Shown here in pieces: positions 5,046 to 9,928 of a DNA stretch of 9,928 nt. The notes under the pieces were generated by a model. That model was not told the DNA's origin, made no database searches, and saw only the letters and a list, made by a program, of their open reading frames with translations. The stretch comes from Acidobacteria bacterium UBA7540 (GTDB lineage: Bacteria; Acidobacteriota; Terriglobia; UBA7540). The stretch is taken from the NCBI GenBank assembly GCA_002478145.1, contig DLMI01000096.1:1-9928 (forward strand), written 5' to 3'. The position numbers and the translations under genes were made by a program. Numbering within the stretch: position 1 is the first letter of the stretch; every line of letters begins with the position of its first letter.

Positions 5046-6419
5046 TCATATTGCCGACTGGGGCTCGTCGGAAATCAGATCTATGTCGTGCGCAGGCAGC
5101 AGTCCCATCTGCTGGTAGATTGGCCGCATGATCGCTCTGATTTTTGGCTGCTCGAGCGTGAACCATAGCGAGCCGGCGACGCAGAACGAACCAGTAATGA
5201 TCAGCGTGTGGGGCGCTCCGATTTGGTTAGCCACCGCGCCCGCCAGCAGGCTGCCGAACGGCGCCGAGCCGAAAAAAGCCATGGTGTAAAAGCTCATCAC
5301 GCGAGCGCGTTTATCCTCCGGCACCAGCGACTGGATGATCGTATTGCTGACGGCCGCAGCCTGAATCAGGCCGAAGCCGACAAAGACCATCAGTACAAGC
5401 GATAACCATAACGTATGCGACAGGCCAAAGAAAATCAGTCCTCCTCCGAGCATCGCGGCTGCGATCTGGATCATGCGTGTAAGTCCGACCACCGACTTGC
5501 GGATCGCAAGGGAAAGCGCCGATACCAGCGCACCAATTCCTGAAGCTCCCGTCAGCCAGCCGAGAGTAGCCGCGCCGCCATGCAGCACTTGGCCGGCGAA
5601 GACCGGCAGCAGCACACCGTAGGAGTAGCCCATCAGGCTGAGAAGCGAAAAGAGCAGAAGGATACTGCGGATGGGCCGAAATGTACGGACGTAGTCCCAA
5701 CCCTCGCGCATCTGTTCGAACATGCCGGCCTTTTTACGGTGGATATCCAACGGCGTGATACGCATCAGCGCCAAGGATGCGACCACGGCAAAGTAGCTAA
5801 AGCCGTCGATCAGGAAGCACCAGCCTTCGCCGAAGGCTGCAATCACGAGGCCGGCGACCGCGGGGCCGATCAGCCGCGCTCCGGTTGCCATCGAGGAGTT
5901 GATGGCGATGGCATTACTGAGGTCGTGGCGATCTTCGACCATCTGTACGAGGAAGGATTGGCGCGCCGGCATGTCGAACGCATTGATCACGCCCTGCAAA
6001 GCGGTGAGGGCGATGATTTCCCAAAGGGTGATGACATGTGCCAGCGTGAGCGCGGCCATGGCGAGTGACTGGACGGCGGCAGCAGCTTGCGTGCACACCA
6101 GCAGCTTGCGGCGATTGAGGCGCTCGACCCAGACGCCGGCAAAGGGCCCCAGCGCAAACGAAACAATCTGCCCCGCGAAGCTGACGATGCCCAGCAGCAG
6201 CGGCGAATGGGTGAGCCGATAGACCAGCCAGCTTGTCGCCAGCCGCGTCATCCAGGTGCCGATCACCGAGATGCTCTGGCCGGCGAAGAAGAGCTTGAAG
6301 TTCCGGTGTCGCAGAGCTCGCCAGGCGTGCGAGATCGAACCGAGGAGAGAGGTCTCCTGTGTATCCGAATTGTTTGCGCGCTTGTTCACAATCTGCGTGC
6401 GTCCCTCATTGCTGGTCAC
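5046..6419 (-). CDS. MFS transporter, MFS_3/EntS-like exporter, 457 aa
   Basis: Twelve-helix major facilitator protein. The first helix region FKLFFAGQSISVIGTWMTR, then SWLVYRLTHSPLLLGIV, is the signature start of the EntS-like/MFS_3 group (drug and siderophore exporters). A motif-A-like loop follows helix 2-3 (GVWVERLNRRKLL). Later segments include SFLVQMVEDR, the GPAVAGLV helix and PEDKRARVMSFYTMAFFG in the C-terminal half. I choose GTG 6419 because it overlaps the MarR stop (GTGA, 4 bases) and follows GGTGGA; the frame stays open further upstream over the MarR gene, but that is a shadow. It probably exports a small aromatic or siderophore-like compound from the cytoplasm by proton exchange. 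Co-transcription with the repressor suggests substrate induction. Confidence 0.88.
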   Translation of the reverse strand: MTSNEGRTQIVNKRANNSDTQETSLLGSISHAWRALRHRNFKLFFAGQSISVIGTWMTRLATSWLVYRLTHSPLLLGIVSFAGQIVSFALGPFAGVWVERLNRRKLLVCTQAAAAVQSLAMAALTLAHVITLWEIIALTALQGVINAFDMPARQSFLVQMVEDRHDLSNAIAINSSMATGARLIGPAVAGLVIAAFGEGWCFLIDGFSYFAVVASLALMRITPLDIHRKKAGMFEQMREGWDYVRTFRPIRSILLLFSLLSLMGYSYGVLLPVFAGQVLHGGAATLGWLTGASGIGALVSALSLAIRKSVVGLTRMIQIAAAMLGGGLIFFGLSHTLWLSLVLMVFVGFGLIQAAAVSNTIIQSLVPEDKRARVMSFYTMAFFGSAPFGSLLAGAVANQIGAPHTLIITGSFCVAGSLWFTLEQPKIRAIMRPIYQQMGLLPAHDIDLISDEPQSAI

Positions 6420-6844
6420 TTTTCCACCAAGCGCTTGATGATGTCGGCAGCCTTGAACAGGGTGTCCCGTTCCTGTTCGTCGAGCTGGGAGATGGCCTGC
6501 GCCAGCCATGTGCGCTTCGCATCCTTGGCGCTCTTCCGCACCGCGGTGCCGTTGGCGGTTAGCTGAATATTGACTTGGCGGCCGTCGGTCGGATGCGGCT
6601 CGCGCTCGACAAGGCCCCTCTCCTCGAGCGCGGCGATGGTCGCCCCCATCGACTGTGGTTTCATGCCTTCCGCACGCGCCAGATCTGCGGTCGTTGCAGG
6701 TCCGTCCCTAGCCAGGCGCGCCATGACGGCGGACTCGGTCAATGAAAGCTCATGCGAGGCGGCCGCGGCGCGCACGCGGCGCACCAATAGCCCAATCGCA
6801 TGAATAAAGTCGTTTACGGCGGTGTCGAGGGTTTTTCGTAGCAT
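6416..6844 (-). CDS. MarR-family transcriptional regulator, 142 aa
   Basis: A winged helix-turn-helix dimer that typically represses its own operon until a phenolic or other ligand binds. Helix 1 (about 5-30) serves dimerisation. The HTH lies around 50-77 (TTADLARAEGMKPQSMGAT, then IAALEERGLVER), and the wing has the family hallmark DGR at 87-89 (HPTDGRQVNIQLT). The ATG at 6844 gives the normal MarR length; the frame is open to 6922 but the extra residues are not family-like. GGA sits six bases upstream as a weak ribosome-binding site. It is the first gene of the operon with the exporter and hydrolase. The upstream spacer (6845-6960) holds short palindromes that could be its operator. Confidence 0.9.
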   Translation of the reverse strand: MLRKTLDTAVNDFIHAIGLLVRRVRAAAASHELSLTESAVMARLARDGPATTADLARAEGMKPQSMGATIAALEERGLVEREPHPTDGRQVNIQLTANGTAVRKSAKDAKRTWLAQAISQLDEQERDTLFKAADIIKRLVEK

Positions 6845-6960
6845 AGCAATTCCACGATACCAATAAACAGGTACACTTGCAAGCTTGGCTGTGTATATTA
6901 ATTGCTCGCAACTGCCGATCACCTTTGTGACAGCGAACCTTTGCTTTGATGGTTAGCATA
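6845..6960 (-). promoter_or_regulatory. Probable promoter/operator region of the MarR operon
   Basis: AT-rich spacer upstream of the MarR start. It contains the perfect palindrome CTTGCAAG (about 6876-6883), the imperfect TTGC-GA-GCAA and an AATTAATATA core, the kind of sites MarR dimers bind. A weak minus-strand promoter fit is TTGCAA, 17 bases, TATCGT (4 of 6 in each box), which would give an almost leaderless transcript. No site is strong enough to name with certainty. Confidence 0.3.
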
Positions 6961-7107
6961 GGCGCTAATGGGCCGCCCCGCTACAAATCGCCTGTAACGG
7001 CGAAGCGGTTTCGGACGGCATCCGCCGCCAATTCGTGGCGAGAAATCCCCTTATCACTACTGATCTGGCCAGCCTCCCAAGCGCGTTGCGGGAGGAATAG
7101 GTCCTGC

Positions 7108-7506
7108 CTAGTCGCCAAGGGTTCCCTGCCCTGCGCCCTGGTAACGCCGCCACAACGTGAGGTCCAGAACCGGCATAGCGAACGTCGGCCCAGCCTGGAA
7201 GAGTTGGAAGGGCCCGGCATGCTGGGAAAAGGCCGGGAGCTTCCTGCCAATGAAGGCTTCTAGGTTGAGGCGTTGCGCCCGGTCGAAAACCTCGAGTTGC
7301 GCTTGCGGTAACAACGCCGACCGGGAAATGACGCGGTCCTGCTTGGACTGCGCGAGGTCCAGGTTCGCGATCTGGGCTTGCGGATTCTGCTTCAAAGCGA
7401 GTTGCACAGATTCGCTTAGAGTGAGCCTTCGAGGAGCATTGGCCTGCACGTGCACAACGCCGCACGCCAAGTGAAGGGGAAGAATCAGGAGGATAGTAAC
7501 TTTCAA
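7108..7506 (-). pseudogene. TolC/OMF-family outer membrane efflux protein, N-terminal fragment
   Basis: Residues 28-60 (LTLSESVQLALKQNPQ, then ANLDLAQSKQDR) are the first TolC helical hairpin. FDRAQRLNLEAFIGRK and FQLFQAGPTFAMPVLDL match an OMF subgroup found beside bacterial efflux pumps. The product stops at 132 residues, just after LWRRYQGAGQG; family members run about 430-480 residues, so most of the beta barrel and coiled coil is missing. I chose the TTG at 7506 because GAGG lies 8 bases upstream and it yields a signal peptide (MKVTILLILPLHLACG); GTG alternatives upstream are possible. Downstream, another frame (7109-6981) shows TolC-like AWEAGQIS, possibly a decayed remainder. It follows the DHA2 pump by 261 bases. 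The fragment cannot form an outer-membrane channel. Confidence 0.75.
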
Positions 7507-7767
7507 ACTCTCATACCTCAGTCTCTTCACGAACAGCAAATATCGCAGCTTTCGTCCACGACTCGCGACGTCCGGTTTGGCGGAAGCACTGGGACTCAAG
7601 CCGGCGGGAGTCGGAGTCTTTTGTCCGCATCTTGGCGCTGGCAGGGCAGGATCTGGTCGAAACACTGACGTGTCTTCTCCCAGTTGGGAAACTCTCCTTT
7701 GCTCGTCTATAGGTTCTCCATCCAAACGCCCCGACCGGCGCTCATTGCTCCGCCCCAAGACCCGCGT
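7507..7767 (-). other. Spacer between DHA2 pump and TolC fragment
   Basis: No gene is seen. The TolC frame is open back to 7758 but the extra residues are low-complexity and not family-like. AAAGGAG occurs on the minus strand near 7694-7700 without a start codon at the right distance. An HlyD/EmrA adaptor, often found in this position, is absent. Confidence 0.35.
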
Positions 7768-9366
7768 TCAGTGCGCCGGCGGCGGGGCAGCCTGACCCTT
7801 GGGCGGCCGCTTCGTCAGGGCGATCAAGGGAATCAAAATGAGACTGAGCACTCCCAGATATTGAAAAACCCGAACCAGCGCCACCATGGTGGCTTCGCGC
7901 TGCACCAAACCAAAGAGGGCGGCGTAAGCTTGCTGGTCGGCCAACACCGGGCCGGAACCAGCAAACAGACCCCGCAGTCCGCCGAACAGTCTCAGCACCG
8001 AAGGGGAGGTCGGCGTGATATTGGCGACCAGCAAGTTGGTGTGCTCCTGCCCCATGCGGGTCAGCATAGTTGCCACGATCGAAATACCCACCCCGCCGCC
8101 GATGTTCCGCATCATATTGAACAAACTGGTAGCGTTCCCCATCCTTTCTTTGGGGATGAAAGCCATGGTCAAAACCGTGAGCGGCACAAACACTAGCCCA
8201 AGCGAAAGACCTTGAATGAACTGCGGCCAGAATACATCCCAGAAACCGATTTCTAAGTTGAACCCCATCAACCGATAGAACGAGAACACGAATCCCAGTA
8301 CTCCGCACACGAACACCTTGCGCGGATCAAACCTGGTTACCAGGAAGGCGGCTATGGGCATGGCGAGAGCCGCTCCTATCCCCATGGCCACCATGGCTAC
8401 GCCCGCTTGCATCGACGGATAACCCATCAGCGTCTGGAGCCATATCGAGATGGTGACTTGACTGCCATACATCACGAAGCCCTGGAGTGCCATCACTATG
8501 GTGCCCGCGGCAAAGGGCGCCTGTCTGAACACGCGCAGGTCGGCAACCGGATCTCGCGTATTTAATTCGCATGCCACCCAGGCCAGGAGCCCCACCACAA
8601 AGGCCACAGCCAAGACCACGATGAACCTGGAATCAAACCAATCCTCTTCCTGCCCCTTGTCCAACATGATCTGGAGCGCGGCCACCCAAATAACCAGTGT
8701 CGCCAGCCCCCAGGAATCAATGCGTGCTGAGGAACGCCGGATATACGGTGGGTCTTTCAGGAACGATTTGATCATGATCACAGAAATCAAACCCACCGGC
8801 AGGTTGATGTAAAAGACCCAACGCCAAGAGAAATTGTCCGTCAACCAGCCACCCAGAACCGGTCCGAGCACAGGCGCTACAATGGCCGCCATCGCCCAGA
8901 TCGCCATGGCTTTGCCGTGTTGCTTGGGAGGGAACGCCTCCAGCATCACCGCCTGAGATAGCGGTTGCAGTGAACCACCACAAGCACCCTGAATAACGCG
9001 GAAGGTCACCAACAGACCCATGCTGGGAGCGATGCCACAGAGTAATGAGGCGGCAGTGAAACCTCGGGTCGAAACCAGGAGCAGGTTCTTACGTCCGATG
9101 CGATTGGCCAGCCATCCCGAAATCGGAATGACAATACCGTTGGCCACCAGATACGAAGTGAGCGCCCAAGTAGCTTCGTTGGGTGTCGCCGAGAGGCTCC
9201 CAGCAATGTGCGTCAAGGAAACGTTGACGACGGTGCCGTCTAGAATCTCCATAAAGGTCGCGAGCATTACGGCCGCGCTGATGAGCCACGGACCCTCAAC
9301 AAGGCTTGCTTCTCGACTGGTTATCGCCGACTGTCTGTCCTGTTGACTTTGTGAAAGAACGGTCAT
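7768..9366 (-). CDS. DHA2-family MFS drug exporter (EmrB/QacA type), 532 aa
   Basis: Length and pattern fit the 14-helix DHA2 subfamily of inner-membrane proton antiporters. Motif D1 is LDGTVVNVSL (42-51), motif A is GWLANRIGRKN (84-94), and motif C near 165-190 reads GPVLGGWLTDNFSWRWVFY followed by INLPVG. FRVIQGACGGSLQPLSQAV fits helix 4. EmrB partners pass drugs to an HlyD adaptor and a TolC channel. A TolC gene follows but is truncated and no adaptor is seen. The ATG at 9366 overlaps the preceding stop (ATGA), with GAGGGGG 7 bases upstream, so translation is probably coupled to the STAS-like gene. The substrate is unknown. Confidence 0.93.
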   Translation of the reverse strand: MTVLSQSQQDRQSAITSREASLVEGPWLISAAVMLATFMEILDGTVVNVSLTHIAGSLSATPNEATWALTSYLVANGIVIPISGWLANRIGRKNLLLVSTRGFTAASLLCGIAPSMGLLVTFRVIQGACGGSLQPLSQAVMLEAFPPKQHGKAMAIWAMAAIVAPVLGPVLGGWLTDNFSWRWVFYINLPVGLISVIMIKSFLKDPPYIRRSSARIDSWGLATLVIWVAALQIMLDKGQEEDWFDSRFIVVLAVAFVVGLLAWVACELNTRDPVADLRVFRQAPFAAGTIVMALQGFVMYGSQVTISIWLQTLMGYPSMQAGVAMVAMGIGAALAMPIAAFLVTRFDPRKVFVCGVLGFVFSFYRLMGFNLEIGFWDVFWPQFIQGLSLGLVFVPLTVLTMAFIPKERMGNATSLFNMMRNIGGGVGISIVATMLTRMGQEHTNLLVANITPTSPSVLRLFGGLRGLFAGSGPVLADQQAYAALFGLVQREATMVALVRVFQYLGVLSLILIPLIALTKRPPKGQAAPPPAH

Positions 9367-9644
9367 CGGCTGACCCCCTCGGCTGGAATCCCAAGGTGGT
9401 CACAGACTGCGCGAGCAAACGGGGAGGTGCATACGAGACGCCGATGCGCCTGCCAGAGGGCAAGAAGGGCCTGCTCACCGGCGTGGTCCGCACAAGTGAT
9501 ACCGTCGAGATCAATCTCGACTTCCCCTTCAGGACAGCACTGGGCGATGGCCTTCGGCAGACAATCTGCCCATTCCCCGACCAGTTGCCCGTTCAGGACA
9601 ACTTTGACCCGATCTCGCAAATAGAGGATGGTGGTTCGTAGCAC
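9363..9644 (-). CDS. Small STAS-like protein without the phospho-serine, 93 aa
   Basis: A soluble STAS-fold candidate. RDRVKVVLNGQLVGEWADCL forms the first strands and helix, and VEIDLDGITCADHAGEQAL (42-60) corresponds to the STAS core, usually VxLDLSGVxxIDSSGLxxL. At the switch position D-S-S-G is replaced by D-H-A-G (53-56), so control by serine phosphorylation, as in anti-anti-sigma factors, is unlikely. I chose GTG 9644 because homology-like sequence starts there; its ribosome-binding site is poor (GGAG lies about 18 bases upstream). The frame is open to a GTG at 9755, with no site there either. It lies between the sigma-54 regulator and the DHA2 pump and overlaps the pump by 4 bases, so it probably belongs to that operon. 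Its role is unknown. Confidence 0.65.
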   Translation of the reverse strand: MLRTTILYLRDRVKVVLNGQLVGEWADCLPKAIAQCCPEGEVEIDLDGITCADHAGEQALLALWQAHRRLVCTSPFARAVCDHLGIPAEGVSR

Positions 9645-9693
9645 AACCAGAACACATGCATGCTCCGTACCGTAGCCTGCCGGACCGTAACTT

Positions 9694-9699
9694 ATTGTA
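9694..9699 (-). promoter_or_regulatory. Possible -10 box for the STAS-DHA2 operon
   Basis: TACAAT on the minus strand differs from TATAAT at one position and lies about 50 bases upstream of GTG 9644. No good -35 is seen at 16-18 bases, so an activator would be needed or the site is chance. I found no GG-N10-GC sigma-54 site in 9645-9785, despite the sigma-54 regulator upstream. Confidence 0.2.
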
Positions 9700-9729
9700 T
9701 TTTTGGTACTTAGATGTGTTCGTTGGGTC

Positions 9730-9782
9730 GTGCGGAAAGCCGCAGGTGCCCGCACAATGGCAGGCTGCCCAATGGAGGGCAG
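9730..9782 (-). other. Two hairpins between regulator and STAS-like gene
   Basis: CTGCCC/GGGCAG (9765-9770/9777-9782) begins four bases after the regulator stop, and TGCGG/CCGCA (9731-9735/9740-9744) follows, within a larger GTGCGG/CCGCAC pair (9730-9735/9750-9755). Neither has a T-run. They could weaken read-through or be transcript ends. Confidence 0.3.
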
Positions 9783-9785
9783 TGG

Positions 9786-9928
9786 CTAGGATGGTTTCGA
9801 GGGATCAGGCGGTTTGATGTTCAGGACGCGCATGCGCGACTGCAGGGTTGTGCGCTTGAGGCCCAGCAATGCTGCTGCCCCTCCCGGGCCACTAACACGC
9901 CCGTGCGTTTTCCTCAGGGCCTCCAGGA
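9786..9928 (-). CDS. C-terminal Fis-type DNA-binding end of a sigma-54-dependent regulator (partial)
   Basis: The gene enters from the right edge; the last 46 codons and TAG (9788-9786) are visible. LEALRKTHGRVSGPGGAAAL, then LGLKRTTLQSRMRVLNI, is the classic Fis-family helix-turn-helix that ends NtrC/FhlA-type enhancer-binding proteins; GRVSGPGGAA is especially FhlA-like. These proteins bind upstream enhancers and use an AAA+ domain to remodel sigma-54 polymerase. That domain and the sensory domain lie outside the window. It precedes the STAS-DHA2-TolC genes on the same strand (spacing 141 bases to GTG 9644) and is the likely regulator of that cluster, although I see no sigma-54 promoter in the gap. 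Confidence 0.85.
   Translation of the reverse strand, partial: LEALRKTHGRVSGPGGAAALLGLKRTTLQSRMRVLNIKPPDPSKPS

Noticed and set aside
5580..6068. Plus-strand open frames of 100-160 codons across the MFS and DHA2 genes
   Set aside because: They are antisense shadows of strongly supported transporter genes, with low-complexity basic or histidine-rich sequence.
9645..9785. Sigma-54 promoter upstream of the STAS-like gene
   Set aside because: No GG-N10-GC pair in the right context on the minus strand; only GC-rich hairpins and a weak -10 are seen.

Overview
The window looks like chromosomal DNA of a GC-rich bacterium. I lean towards Acidobacteriota, because an Asp-box style PEGA protein, a WD40 tail, a sigma-54 regulator with a small STAS-like gene, a DHA2 pump and an OMF-type TolC in this arrangement fit that phylum. 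This is an inference from family resemblance; there is no rRNA or marker gene to test it. Nearly all convincing genes lie on the minus strand.

Layout. (a) 1-2500 has no recognisable long gene. It holds a block dense in inverted repeats (about 333-1111, including a three-way-junction fold and two tandem hairpin repeats), a perfect extended -10 promoter at 1141 with an inverted repeat and a small Shine-Dalgarno-led ORF (1274-1546), and two copies of a diverged repeat of about 140 bp. (b) 2502-4032 is a mosaic. A response-regulator receiver domain is cut off mid-domain, runs in frame into a propeller-like fragment and then into a complete exported PEGA-domain protein, all in one open frame. Facing it is the last ~90 codons of a WD40 protein. 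Short direct repeats (19 bp, 14 bp, and an ATTTCCATT element) sit at or near several boundaries. (c) 4033-4448 is a convergent intergenic stretch with several strong hairpins. (d) 4449-6844 is a compact minus-strand operon: MarR repressor, MFS_3 (EntS-like) exporter, isochorismatase-family hydrolase, with a 4-base overlap and a 33-base gap. (e) 7108-9928 is a second minus-strand efflux cluster: C-terminus of a sigma-54-dependent regulator (Fis helix-turn-helix), a STAS-like small protein, a DHA2/EmrB 14-helix pump translationally coupled to it, and a TolC-family outer-membrane gene that stops after about a quarter of its normal length.

How they work together. The MarR operon is probably a self-contained, ligand-induced export/detoxification unit. 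The sigma-54 cluster probably controls a drug pump, but the missing HlyD adaptor and the truncated TolC mean a complete tripartite pump is not encoded here. The first 4 kb looks like a graveyard of gene pieces plus a candidate structured RNA; a mis-assembly must be excluded before the gene fusions are believed.
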